Shown: positions 25,219-33,861, counted from the stretch's first letter. The stretch is DNA of 64,000 nt from Paraburkholderia caledonica NBRC 102488 (GCF_000685095.1 NZ_BAYE01000004.1:248001-312000); one strand, 5' to 3'. The notes: generated by a model from the letters alone, not told the origin. Program-made: numbers and translations.

Positions 25219-27198
25219 ATGACCGATCCGCTAATCCCCGCCGTCCTCTCGTTCCGGGACAACGGCACACCGTTTTCGCCCCTCTACGACGATATCTATC
25301 ACAGCGCCGTCGGCGGTCTGGAGCAGGCCGACCATGTGTTTCTGCGCGGAAATGCGCTGCCCGAACGCTGGCAAGGGCGGCGCATCTTCACCGTGCTGGA
25401 AACGGGCTTTGGCATGGGCATCAACTTCCTGGTGACCTGGGCCGCGTGGCGCGCAGATCCGTCGCGTTGCGAGCGACTCCATTTCGTATCCACTGAAAAA
25501 CATCCGTTCACGCTCGCCGATCTGCGCCGGGCCTACGCCGCGACCATCGGCGATCCGGCGATAGCGGCGCTCGCGCAAATGCTCGCAGACGAATGGCCGA
25601 TGCTCGTGCCAGGCACGCATCGGATCGAGTTCGAAGACGGACGTGTGGTTCTCACGCTGGCTTTTGGCGACGCCCAGCAAAGCTTGCAGACCCTGCGCTT
25701 GCGCGCCGACGCGTTCTACCTGGACGGCTTCGCGCCCGCGAAAAACCCCGAACTGTGGACGCCCGCCGTCTTCAAGTCGCTGGCGCGGGTCGCGGGCGAG
25801 GGCGCGACTTTCTCGACGTACAGCAGTGCCGGCGACATCAAGCGCGCGCTGACCCAATGCGGCTTCGAGTATCGCAAGGTTGAAGGGTTCGGCTGGAAGC
25901 GGGCAATGCTGGTCGGCCACTTCGCGCCGCGATGGCGCGTTCGTCGTCATGAACCGCCGTCGCCGGTCGGACCATTGGCGCCCGACGAGCGGCATGCGGT
26001 CGTGATCGGCGCGGGTTTGGCGGGATGCTCGGTGATCGAGCGGCTGGCCGCTCGCGGCTGGCGCGTGACGTCGCTGGAACGGCACGCGTCGGTTGCGCAA
26101 GACGCGTCGGGCAACCCGGCCGGCGTGTTCCATCCGATGATTTCGCGCGACGACAGCGTCGCCTCGCGCGTCACACGCGCCGGCTTTCTGTATGCGCTCA
26201 GGCGCTGGGCAGCGCTTGAGCGGCTCGGTTACGCGCCGTCACGCGGGGCGCCGGGCCTGCTGCAGATTGCCGAAAGCGACGACGAAGCACGCTCCATGAG
26301 CGAAGCCATTGCGGCGTTACGCTACCCGCCGGAATTCGTCACGCCGGTCTCCGCCGCGGATGCGCAACAACTTACTGGCGTGCCGCTCGCGCGGGGCGGC
26401 TGGCTGTTTCCGCATTGCGGCTCGATCGACCCGGCATCGCTTTGTGCCGCGCAATGCGCCGCGGCGGGCGATCTGCTCGAACGACGCTTTGGCGTGGATG
26501 TAGGAGGCGTCGAGCGTTTGGGCAAACGGTGGAGCGTGTTCGATACCAGCGGTAAAGAACTGGTGCGCGCCTCGGTTGTGATCGTCGCCGGGGCACACGA
26601 TGCGGCTCGCATCGCCGGGTTGCAGCATGCGCCGACTCGCAGCATACGCGGGCAACTCACTTTGCTGCCCGCGGGCTCGGCGCCGTCGCTCGGGTTGCCT
26701 GTGATCGGCGATGGGTATGCGATACCGCTACCCAACGGCGTCACGCTGACGGGCGCCACGTATGAACTCGACGACGCCGATACGTCGCTTCGGCCCAGCG
26801 GGCATCTGGAAAATATCGGGCGCGTTGCGCAGATGTTGCCCGCGTTCGCAGATATTGCCGCGAGTGCCGATCCAGCAGCGCTCGCCGGCCGAGTCGCATT
26901 TCGCTGCGTGACGAGCGACCGCATGCCGATGGTCGGCAACGTCGCCGATGAAGCGCTCGCCACGCGCGACGCCGAGCGTTTGCGCGGCGCATGGCCGCTA
27001 GATTTGCCACGCATGGAAGGCCTGTACAGCGCGTTCGCTTATGGCTCGCGTGGTCTCGTGTGGGCGGCGCTTGGCGCGGAACTGATCGCCTCGCAGATAG
27101 AAGGCGAGCCTTGGCCGCTGGAGCGCGATCTCGCGGAAGACATCGACCCCGCGCGCTTTCTGTTGCGTGCGCTGCGGCAGGGAAGCTTCGCCAGTTAA
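25219..27198 (+). CDS. mnmC: Bifunctional tRNA mnm5s2U34 biosynthesis enzyme MnmC
   Basis: A 659-residue fusion acting on the wobble uridine of tRNAs made by the MnmEG pathway. The N-terminal SAM methyltransferase (MnmC2, about 1-240) has the motif LETGFGMGINFLVTW and the acidic YLDGFAPAKNPELW. The C-terminal FAD oxidoreductase (MnmC1) begins at AVVIGAGLAGCSVIERLAARG and ends GLYSAFAYGSRGLVWAALGAE. Length matches E. coli MnmC (668). The start at 25219 (MTDPLIPAVLSFRDN) fits the family; the frame is open 130 codons further upstream. MnmG, the upstream enzyme of the same modification, is encoded at 55.5 kb in this window. Confidence 0.94.
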   Translation: MTDPLIPAVLSFRDNGTPFSPLYDDIYHSAVGGLEQADHVFLRGNALPERWQGRRIFTVLETGFGMGINFLVTWAAWRADPSRCERLHFVSTEKHPFTLADLRRAYAATIGDPAIAALAQMLADEWPMLVPGTHRIEFEDGRVVLTLAFGDAQQSLQTLRLRADAFYLDGFAPAKNPELWTPAVFKSLARVAGEGATFSTYSSAGDIKRALTQCGFEYRKVEGFGWKRAMLVGHFAPRWRVRRHEPPSPVGPLAPDERHAVVIGAGLAGCSVIERLAARGWRVTSLERHASVAQDASGNPAGVFHPMISRDDSVASRVTRAGFLYALRRWAALERLGYAPSRGAPGLLQIAESDDEARSMSEAIAALRYPPEFVTPVSAADAQQLTGVPLARGGWLFPHCGSIDPASLCAAQCAAAGDLLERRFGVDVGGVERLGKRWSVFDTSGKELVRASVVIVAGAHDAARIAGLQHAPTRSIRGQLTLLPAGSAPSLGLPVIGDGYAIPLPNGVTLTGATYELDDADTSLRPSGHLENIGRVAQMLPAFADIAASADPAALAGRVAFRCVTSDRMPMVGNVADEALATRDAERLRGAWPLDLPRMEGLYSAFAYGSRGLVWAALGAELIASQIEGEPWPLERDLAEDIDPARFLLRALRQGSFAS

Positions 27199-27216
27199 CG
27201 GTTGTCTGGGTGGGGC

Positions 27217-27246
27217 CGGTTATCCACCGCGAATTGTGGATAACCG
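27217..27246. repeat. Inverted DnaA-box pair
   Basis: Perfect 11-bp arms, CGGTTATCCAC and GTGGATAACCG, around an 8-nt centre. The right arm gives an exact DnaA box on the minus strand (TTATCCACA, 27243-27235); the left gives TTATCCACC. No U-run follows, so it is not a terminator for mnmC. Confidence 0.7.
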
Positions 27247-27414
27247 CATTGTTTACCTGCGCAACTCGTGTGGAACCGTTGTGGATGTAAACGGGGTAAC
27301 TCGACCGCCGTCGAAATCCGCGAAAAGTTACCCTCGTATACGCGCCGCCATCGCACACGCTGTGCTTGCCGTTATGAAATCTGCAAAGCGCTGATTTACT
27401 TCAGTAAACACCGG

Positions 27415-27464
27415 TTATCCACAGAATCCGGGTCAGCTTGTTAACTGTTACTACGTATACATAC
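27415..27464 (+). other. Origin-like module A: DnaA box, spacer, CTA-rich tract
   Basis: TTATCCACA (27415-27423), a 13-nt spacer, CTTGTTAACT (27437-27446), GT, TACTACGTAT (27449-27458), AC, ATAC. The order resembles DnaA-box / GC-rich spacer / DnaA-trio designs in bacterial origins. Module B (30593-30642) repeats it in the opposite orientation with identical spacing. Confidence 0.6.
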
Positions 27465-28062
27465 AGTAAACACGTAAACAGCAAGGCCCGAGCTGATTCA
27501 CGCGTTGACGCCCGCATCAAACCATCCCGGCGCGGTGTGCGACTATGACTAATCACTGTCCTGAAAAACACATGCCGACAGTGCAAACTTCGTCGGCAGG
27601 CGTCGCAAGAACGCCGGCGATGAGTCCAAAGTGAGCAGGGAAAACGGTCGCTTTTTCCACACGTCGGCAAGATAAAGCATGTTTTTACCGTTTTGCCTGC
27701 ATGTTGGCGTCTTTTCGGTTAAAGCTGAAAAAGCTATGGCACAATCGCCGTTCTTTTCCGCGTGGTGCCTGCTCCCGCAGTACCCGCAGCAACGGAACGG
27801 TGCCGTTCAATCAGACTCTGATTCAACGTCGACGGCGTTCTTTCACCGTGCCGTGCTGGTTGCTACGGCCGCACCCCTGAATGCGCCGGCTCCCTGCGAC
27901 TGCGGCGCGTTCGAATCATCTGCTCGTTGAAAACTCGCAACGCGGATCACGCGAATCGTTTGCGAAAGTGAGCGCCTTGTGCGCGCACCCGCTTGCCGGT
28001 GTTCGCGCCGGTTTGCGCCGGTTCGTGTCATCTGCCGTTGCTGCAAAGGAGAACCCATAACG

Positions 28063-29268
28063 ATGAATTCGGCGTTTTCATTTTTCCCCGCCTGGCCGCT
28101 CGCACCCGACGCCATTTTCTGGGCGGGGCTCGCATTGCTTGCCGCGGGTTTATGCGGCGAACTCTGTTATCGCGCGTGGCGTTTGCCGCGTATTTCCGGC
28201 TATGCGGTCATCGGTCTGATTGCCGGCGCAGCGGGATCCGGTGTGATCGACGCAGAATCGGCCAAGGCCGCGCGGCCGTTGCTCGATGTCGCGCTCGGCT
28301 TGCTGCTGTTCGAATTGGGGAGCCGGCTCGATTTGCGCTGGATTCGCCGTAACCCCTGGCTCGTCATGTCGAGCGTCGCCGAAGCGACACTGACTTTCGC
28401 GTTGGTTTTGCCTGTGCTGTTGTTCCTGAACGTGCCGCTAATGGTCGCGACCGTGCTCGCCGCAATCGCCATGGCGACGTCGCCGGCAATGGTGATTCAG
28501 CTCAAGACCGAGCTGCGCGCGGAAGGTCAGGTCACGCAGCGTTTGCTGACGCTCACTGCGTTGAACAGCATGTATGCGGTGGTAATCGAAAAACTGGTAT
28601 CGAGCTGGTTGCATCAGGAAGCCTACGGCAACGTCTTTGCGACGATCCTTCAGCCGCTTTATCTGCTTGCCGGCTCGCTGGTGCTCGCGTATCTGCTCGC
28701 GCGCACCTGTACGTTCTTTTATCGCCGGATGAACATGCAGGACGAGCATTCGTTCGTCGCGCTGTTCGGCCTCGTGCTGCTCGCGATCGCGGTCGCGCAT
28801 CTGTTCAAGCTGTCGACGATTCTCGCGCTGCTTGCCGCCGGCATTATCGTGAAAAATCTGGAGGCGCGGCCGCAATTGTGGCCTCAGCATTTCGGCACCG
28901 CAGGGTGGCTTCTCACCGTGATTCTGTTCGTGCTGACGCTCACATCGTTTGAGTGGAAAGACATTGCGCTCGGCGGCGTCGCCGCGCTGGGCCTGATTGT
29001 TGCGCGTCTTGTCGCGAAACTTGTCGGCGTGCTCGCCTTTGCGAAGCCGAGCGGTCTGAACTGGAAGCAGGGCATCGCGCTCGGTCTGTCGTTGTCGCCG
29101 ATGTCGGCACTGGCCTATTTGCTGGTCGACGACACGTACAACCTTTATCCGAACTTCGATCCGCAACTCCGGGCGATTGTCATGTGTTCGATCGTCGTGC
29201 TGCAAATCCTCGGGCCATGGCTCGTGTATCGCAGCCTTGCGCTGGTCGCCGAACGGCGCGAAGAGTAA
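28063..29268 (+). CDS. Cation:proton antiporter, CPA2 (KefB/NapA-like) membrane domain
   Basis: A 401-residue inner-membrane protein with about 12 hydrophobic helices: FWAGLALLAAGLCGELCYRA, YAVIGLIAGAAGSGVID and LLDVALGLLLFELGSRLDL are the standard first segments of Na+/H+ exchangers. TVLAAIAMATSPAMVIQ corresponds to the unwound ion-binding helix. There is no C-terminal TrkA-N/RCK domain, so it is the short form without nucleotide gating. A ribosome site (AAAGGAGAA) precedes the ATG at 28063. Transported ion (Na+ or K+) cannot be told. It lies between the two origin-like blocks and is followed 97 nt later by the carboxylate-amine ligase gene. Confidence 0.88.
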   Translation: MNSAFSFFPAWPLAPDAIFWAGLALLAAGLCGELCYRAWRLPRISGYAVIGLIAGAAGSGVIDAESAKAARPLLDVALGLLLFELGSRLDLRWIRRNPWLVMSSVAEATLTFALVLPVLLFLNVPLMVATVLAAIAMATSPAMVIQLKTELRAEGQVTQRLLTLTALNSMYAVVIEKLVSSWLHQEAYGNVFATILQPLYLLAGSLVLAYLLARTCTFFYRRMNMQDEHSFVALFGLVLLAIAVAHLFKLSTILALLAAGIIVKNLEARPQLWPQHFGTAGWLLTVILFVLTLTSFEWKDIALGGVAALGLIVARLVAKLVGVLAFAKPSGLNWKQGIALGLSLSPMSALAYLLVDDTYNLYPNFDPQLRAIVMCSIVVLQILGPWLVYRSLALVAERREE

Positions 29269-29365
29269 GCGTTTCGCGCTTCCGGCCGCGCATTAATCCA
29301 CATATTGCTCAAATAAACGGCAGGGCACCTGACAACTGCCCGGCCGACCTCACTCAGGGGACGCC

Positions 29366-30481
29366 ATGTCACTCGAACCCTTCATCGATTCGAAGCCGTT
29401 TACTTTCGGTGTCGAACTCGAGATGCAGATCGTCAATACGCATGACTATGATCTGACCAAAGCCGGCTCGGATCTGCTGCGCCTCGTCAAGGATCAGAAG
29501 ATCCCCGGCAATATCACGCCGGAAATCACCGAGAGCATGATCGAGCTGTCTACCGGCATTTGCACGACGCACGAACAGGCGCTCGCCGATCTGCGCAAGA
29601 TCCGCGATACGCTCGTTTCGGCAGCCGATCATCTGAACGTCGGCCTGTGCGGCGGCGGCACGCACGCTTTCCAGCAATGGAGCGAGCGGCAGATCGTGGA
29701 TACGCCGCGTTTTCAATATCTTTCGGAGCTGTACGGCTACCTGGCCAAGCAGTTCACGGTGTTCGGCCAGCACGTGCACATTGGCTGCCCCGATCCTGAC
29801 AGCGCGCTGTTCCTTCTGCATTCGATGTCACGCTTCATCCCGCACTTCATTGCATTGTCGGCATCGTCGCCGTTCGTGCAGGGCGTGGACACCGGCTTTC
29901 ATTCGGCACGCCTGAATTCCGTGTTCGCTTTTCCGCTCTCGGGCCGCGCGCCGTTCGTGCTGACGTGGGACAGTTTCGAGGAATACTTCTCGAAGATGGT
30001 CCATACGGGCGTCGTCAACAGCATGAAAGATTTCTACTGGGACATCCGGCCGAAGCCCGGCTTCGGCACCATCGAAGTACGCGTGATGGACACGCCGCTG
30101 TCGGTGGATCGCGCGGCGGCAATTGCGTGCTACATCCAGACGCTCGCGCGCCATCTGTTGCTCGACAAGCCGATCGCTCCGCACGAAGACGACTACCTCG
30201 TCTACACGTTCAACCGTTTCGAAGCATGCCGTTTCGGACTTGCGGGCACTTGCATCAATCCGCAGACCGGCGAACGCAAGACGATCGCCGAAGATATTCT
30301 GGAAACGCTCGATCTGATCGCACCGCACGGAGAGGCGTTGGCCTCGGGCCACGCGCTGGCCGAGATCGGCACGATTGCGCGCGGCCAGGTCAACGACGCA
30401 ACGTGGCTCAGAGGCGTGGTCGAAGAGGAAAAGTCGCTGCATGAGGCGGTCCGCCAGCAGTGTCTGAAGTGGCGAGCATAA
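29366..30481 (+). CDS. YbdK-type carboxylate-amine ligase (glutamate-cysteine ligase 2 family)
   Basis: A 371-residue ATP-grasp-like member of the GCS2 family. It begins with [21 protein letters not shown], the glutamate-binding signature, followed by [39 protein letters not shown] and [20 protein letters not shown], all standard for the family. E. coli YbdK has only weak glutamate-cysteine ligase activity, and this genome already encodes a true GshA, so the physiological substrate is open. A strong terminator follows. Confidence 0.93.
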   Translation: MSLEPFIDSKPFTFGVELEMQIVNTHDYDLTKAGSDLLRLVKDQKIPGNITPEITESMIELSTGICTTHEQALADLRKIRDTLVSAADHLNVGLCGGGTHAFQQWSERQIVDTPRFQYLSELYGYLAKQFTVFGQHVHIGCPDPDSALFLLHSMSRFIPHFIALSASSPFVQGVDTGFHSARLNSVFAFPLSGRAPFVLTWDSFEEYFSKMVHTGVVNSMKDFYWDIRPKPGFGTIEVRVMDTPLSVDRAAAIACYIQTLARHLLLDKPIAPHEDDYLVYTFNRFEACRFGLAGTCINPQTGERKTIAEDILETLDLIAPHGEALASGHALAEIGTIARGQVNDATWLRGVVEEEKSLHEAVRQQCLKWRA

Positions 30482-30516
30482 CGAGGCGCGGGGCGCGCTT
30501 CGTATTCAACCGTAAG

Positions 30517-30542
30517 AAACCCGCCGTCGGCGGGTTTTTTTT
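30517..30542 (+). terminator. Intrinsic terminator after the YbdK-type gene
   Basis: AAACCCGCC / GGCGGGTTT with a 3-nt loop and a T-run reaching 30542. Confidence 0.9.
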
Positions 30543-30589
30543 CGTAATTAAATTTTCCAGTTCGGTGCCCTTAAGGTTTGTCGAATTTG

Positions 30590-30642
30590 TACGTATACAT
30601 ACGTAGTAGTAGTTAACAAGCATTGCCACGGGCTGTGGACAA
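30590..30642 (-). other. Origin-like module B (inverted copy of module A)
   Basis: On the minus strand: TTGTCCACA (30642-30634), a 13-nt spacer, CTTGTTAACT, AC, TACTACGTAT, GT, ATAC. It is identical to module A outside the spacer except the box's third base and two dinucleotides. It includes three consecutive CTA triplets. Its box side faces outward and its CTA side faces module A. Confidence 0.6.
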
Positions 30643-30796
30643 CTGAATAATTCCCTGCAAAGTCAAGGCGCTGCGTAAACTATAACTAGGCCGTTGGGCA
30701 GTGCGCGGGCGGCGGTAAACGAGGACAACTTAAGACCGGTAAACTTGCAGCAGACGCTTATCAAGAATCGGCGCACATGTATTCCCCCATGTTGTC

Positions 30797-30827
30797 CCAT
30801 GGTTATCCACAACTTGCATGGGATAAC
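30797..30827. repeat. DnaA box within interlocked inverted repeats
   Basis: A perfect TTATCCACA at 30803-30811; GTTATCC (30802-30808) pairs with GGATAAC (30821-30827), and CCCATG (30797-30802) pairs with CATGGG (30817-30822). Confidence 0.6.
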
Positions 30828-31018
30828 TTAGCTGTACGATTCGCCGCTCTCGCATAGAATGTCGTCTTAACTGCTTTGGCTTGCAAGGCGGTGAATTTTT
30901 GAGATAGTCGAATCCGTCTCGTCCTGTTTTGGGCGGGGCTACCCCACACAGGCTACGGGCGTTCCCGGCAAATAAGTCCGGCACCGCACAAAAGCTGTTA
31001 ATAAACGAATCGAAGATT

Positions 31019-31657
31019 ATGAGCGAAGGCGTATACGGAGAACAGGCAACCGGGCGAGTCACCCACAGTCTCTTGCGACTGAGCACGGCGATGCGAAGCC
31101 AGGCTTGGGAGTGGGCGGAGGGCGCGGGTCTCACACCCACGCAGGGCGAAATCCTGGTTCTGTTGATGCAGCGAAAGGGCCCGATGCGGCTCGGAGAAAT
31201 CGCGCGTGAAACGGCGTTGACCGCCGCTACCACGAGCGACGCGGTCAGCACGCTTGAAACCAAGGGACTTGTCGAAAAGCGCCGCGCACTCGACGACGGC
31301 CGCGCGCTCGCCGTCCGCCTGACCGCTCGTGGCCGCACAGCCGCCAAGCGCGCTGCGCAATGGCCGGACTTCCTGGCCAAAGCAGTCGGCACCTTGCGCG
31401 ACGACGAGCAAGCCATGTTCTACCGCACGCTGCTCAAGACAGTTCATCAACTGGAAGCGCAGGGCCACATTCCGCCCCACCGCATGTGCCTGAGCTGCAC
31501 GCACTTCGAGCCCAGCAAGAATCCGAAAAAGACGCCGCATCACTGCGCGCTTCTCGATCTGAACATGGCGGATACGGACCTGCGTCTCGATTGCGCGGTG
31601 CATGAAACCGCTGACGCCGCTACACAGAAGAAGACCTGGAAGATCTTCGCCCAATAA
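31019..31657 (+). CDS. MarR-family regulator with C-terminal Cys/His cluster
   Basis: A 212-residue regulator. The winged-helix part (about 10-145) has GLTPTQGEILVLLMQRKGP, the recognition helix ALTAATTSDAVSTLETKGLV and the wing RALDDGRALAVRLTARG. After it comes an unusual 60-residue extension with C157, C160 (RMCLSCTHF), H174-H175-C176 (PHHCALLD) and C192/H195 (LDCAVHE), a spacing that suggests a bound metal or redox centre. The ATG at 31019 is chosen because upstream residues in the same frame have no MarR character. It sits next to origin-like block B, whose near-palindrome could be its operator. Targets unknown. Confidence 0.88.
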   Translation: MSEGVYGEQATGRVTHSLLRLSTAMRSQAWEWAEGAGLTPTQGEILVLLMQRKGPMRLGEIARETALTAATTSDAVSTLETKGLVEKRRALDDGRALAVRLTARGRTAAKRAAQWPDFLAKAVGTLRDDEQAMFYRTLLKTVHQLEAQGHIPPHRMCLSCTHFEPSKNPKKTPHHCALLDLNMADTDLRLDCAVHETADAATQKKTWKIFAQ

Positions 31658-31782
31658 GGCGGCTGCTTTCCTGACAATCCGCTACACTGCAAAGCCGGCT
31701 CCGGCAGGCGGCCTTCGCCGCCCGCCCAGCCGTCGGCGCCGCGTAGCGGCAGGTCTCCAGTCAACCGCGAAGTGAGAGGCTG

Positions 31783-32496
31783 ATGAATCAGGAAGTTCTG
31801 GCCATTCGCCACGTGTACTTCGAAGATCTTGGCAGTCTCGAACTGGTGCTCGGCGAGCGTGGGCGTCCGGTCCGTTATCTCGACGTCGGCTTTGCGCGCA
31901 TTGAAGCGCCGAATCCCGTCTCGCCATCGTTGATGGTGGTACTCGGTGGCCCGATCAGCGCCACCGACGACGCGCTTTATCCCACCCTCGTGCCGCTGCT
32001 CTCGATGATCGGAAAACGCATCGAGGCGGGGCTGCCTACACTCGGCATCTGTCTCGGCGCGCAGTTGATCGCGCGTGCGCTTGGGGCGCGGGTCTATCCG
32101 GCGGGTCATGTCGAACTGGGCTGGGAGCCGCTTACGCTTACCGATGCCGGACGCGCATCGCCGGTGCGTCATCTCGATGGCGCGCAAACATCCATGCTGC
32201 ATTGGCATGGCGACACCTTCGATCTGCCGGCCAACGCCACGCGTCTTGCATCCACGAGCGCGTGCGAAAACCAGGCGTTCGCATGGGGCGCCCATGTGCT
32301 CGCGTTGCAATGTCATCCCGAGATTCGCGCTGACCGCTTCGAGCCCTGGCTGATCGGCAACGCCGGTGAGCTCGTCGGCCATGGCATCGACGCACGCCAG
32401 TTGCGCGCGGAGACTGCGCAGTTCGGTCCGGTTCTGGAAGCCGCCGCTTGCCGCATGTTCGGCGAATGGCTGGATCAGGTGGAACGTAAGCCCTGA
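31783..32496 (+). CDS. Class I glutamine amidotransferase-like protein (GMP synthase-type domain)
   Basis: A 237-residue stand-alone class I GATase. The nucleophile elbow is GICLGAQ with C90; the second and third triad members are H178 and E180 in LQCHPEIR; the oxyanion region is VVLGGPIS. It also has MLHWHGDTFDLP and WGAHVLALQCHPE, typical of the YfeJ/guaA-like family that acts without an attached synthase domain. Such enzymes may cleave gamma-glutamyl amides, but the substrate is not known. The gene follows the Cys-rich MarR gene by 125 nt and may be co-transcribed. Confidence 0.88.
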   Translation: MNQEVLAIRHVYFEDLGSLELVLGERGRPVRYLDVGFARIEAPNPVSPSLMVVLGGPISATDDALYPTLVPLLSMIGKRIEAGLPTLGICLGAQLIARALGARVYPAGHVELGWEPLTLTDAGRASPVRHLDGAQTSMLHWHGDTFDLPANATRLASTSACENQAFAWGAHVLALQCHPEIRADRFEPWLIGNAGELVGHGIDARQLRAETAQFGPVLEAAACRMFGEWLDQVERKP

Positions 32497-32526
32497 GCGG
32501 GAGCAGATCTCCGGACTGAAGCTGGC

Positions 32527-32550
32527 GCCGCGTTGCCATGGCAACGCGGC
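32527..32550. repeat. Perfect 24-bp palindrome after the GATase gene
   Basis: Twelve-base arms (left arm GCCGCGTTGCCA) with no spacer, 30 nt after the stop codon. There is no T-run, so it is a poor terminator; it may be a protein-binding site or mRNA 3'-end structure. Confidence 0.7.
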
Positions 32551-32690
32551 GGCTTGAGCGTCCGGTCTGTCTGACCGCCTGACGCGATCGGCAGTTGCAA
32601 CGCCGACTCTTATCGACACCTCGCTGCCTGCAGCAAACGACCTGCGGTGCTATGCTCGTTCGCTCTCGGGTTCTAACTGGGCGGTGATCC

Positions 32691-33803
32691 ATGAGCGCGC
32701 TATTTTCTCCACTCACGCTGCGTAGCGTGACGCTTCCGAATCGCATCGTCGTATCGCCGATGTGCCAGTATTCCGCCGAACGCGGCGAGGCGACCGCGTG
32801 GCACATGATCCACCTTGGCAGTCTTGCGTTATCCGGTGCCGGCATGTTGTGCATCGAAGCGACGGCCGTCGAGCCGGACGGCCGTATTACGCCGGCGGAT
32901 CTCGGTTTATGGGACGACGCCACTGAAGCTGCGCTCACGCCGGTGCTCGCCGCGATTCGCAAGCATTCGCATATCAACGTGACGATGCAGCTTTCGCATG
33001 CGGGGCGCAAGGCCTCGAGCCAGGCGCCGTGGGAAGGCGGTCAGTTGATTCCCGTATCGCAAGGCGGATGGTTGCCGCATGCGCCTTCGGCGTTGCCGCA
33101 CAAGGCGGGCGAAGAGCCGCCGCTGGCGCTCGACACGCCGGGGCTGAACCGCATTCGCGAAGCCTTCGCGGCATCGGCCCGCCGCGCGGCGCGCCTCGGT
33201 ATCGATGCATTGGAAGTGCATGCCGCTCACGGCTACCTGTTGCATCAGTTTCTGTCGCCGCTCGCGAACCAGCGCGACGACGACTACGGCGGTTCGCTCG
33301 AAAACCGCATGCGCTTTCCGCTTGAAATCTTCGACATCGTGCGCGCATCGTTTCCCGCCGACAAACCAGTTGGCGTGCGCGTGTCCGCGACGGATTGGGT
33401 TGAAGGCGGCTGGTCGCTTGAAGACACGATTGCGTTTGCGCAGGAGTTGAAAAAGCGCGGTTGCGATTGGATCGACGTGTCGTCCGGAGGCGTGTCGCCG
33501 TTGCAGAAGATCCCGCTTGAACCCGGCTATCAGATTCCGTTCGCGAAGGCCGTCAAAAAAGCGACGGGCCTCACGACCATTGGCGTCGGACTCATCACAG
33601 ATCCGCTTCATGCCGAGCAACTGATCGAAGAGGGCGACGCCGATCTGATCGCGCTGGCCCGTGCGCTGCTATATAACCCGCGCTGGCCGTGGCACGCCGC
33701 GGCACAACTTGGTGCGACGGTTGAAGCGCCTCCGCAGTACTGGCGTTCGCAACCGCGCGAGCAAAAGGCGCTGTTTGGCGAGATTTCGTTTGGGCAGAGA
33801 TGA
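32691..33803 (+). CDS. NADH:flavin oxidoreductase of the old yellow enzyme family (YqjM type)
   Basis: A 370-residue FMN-dependent ene-reductase acting on activated C=C bonds. It has the YqjM-class features: the flavin-modulating C25 in VSPMCQYSAE, MQLSHAGRKAS, the substrate-binding HAAHGYLLHQFLSPLANQR, and the FMN-phosphate region TTIGVGLIT...DLIALARALLYNP. Length fits. It stands alone, so the natural substrate is unclear; family members reduce quinones, enones and xenobiotics. Confidence 0.94.
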   Translation: MSALFSPLTLRSVTLPNRIVVSPMCQYSAERGEATAWHMIHLGSLALSGAGMLCIEATAVEPDGRITPADLGLWDDATEAALTPVLAAIRKHSHINVTMQLSHAGRKASSQAPWEGGQLIPVSQGGWLPHAPSALPHKAGEEPPLALDTPGLNRIREAFAASARRAARLGIDALEVHAAHGYLLHQFLSPLANQRDDDYGGSLENRMRFPLEIFDIVRASFPADKPVGVRVSATDWVEGGWSLEDTIAFAQELKKRGCDWIDVSSGGVSPLQKIPLEPGYQIPFAKAVKKATGLTTIGVGLITDPLHAEQLIEEGDADLIALARALLYNPRWPWHAAAQLGATVEAPPQYWRSQPREQKALFGEISFGQR

Positions 33804-33818
33804 AGCCGCACATCGCCA

Positions 33819-33861
33819 TGACGCGGGCATAACGCGGGCATCATGAGGGCATGACGCGGCC
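33819..33861 (+). repeat. Short degenerate GCGGGCAT repeats
   Basis: Overlapping near-copies of ATGACGCGGGCAT between the oxidoreductase and SET genes. No function apparent. Confidence 0.5.

Larger units (their letters stand above)
27199..28062. other. Long AT-richer intergenic region with DnaA boxes (candidate origin half A)
   Basis: About 860 nt between mnmC and the antiporter gene. The left third holds an inverted pair of DnaA boxes (27217-27246), a perfect DnaA box opening a structured module (27415-27464) and five GTAAAC/GTTTAC words (27251, 27287, 27404, 27466, 27474). The right part (about 27650-28062) is probably the long leader of the antiporter gene. It has an open frame of 83 codons at 27679 that I do not believe is a protein, since its composition is mixed and no homology is apparent. 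Confidence 0.6.
30543..31018. other. AT-richer intergenic region with DnaA boxes (candidate origin half B)
   Basis: About 480 nt between the terminator and the marR-type gene. It contains module B (30593-30642), the 16-bp near-palindrome TACGTATACATACGTA (30590-30605), three GTAAAC words (30675, 30715, 30739), and a perfect DnaA box at 30803-30811 inside interlocking inverted repeats (CCCATG...CATGGG and GTTATCC...GGATAAC, 30797-30827). The promoter of the marR-type gene must lie here too. Confidence 0.6.

Noticed and set aside
27217..27246. Inverted repeat after mnmC as a terminator
   Set aside because: No T-run follows; the arms match DnaA boxes instead.
27679..27930. An 83-codon ORF upstream of the antiporter
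   Set aside because: It looks like part of the antiporter leader: no ribosome site, mixed composition and no family resemblance.
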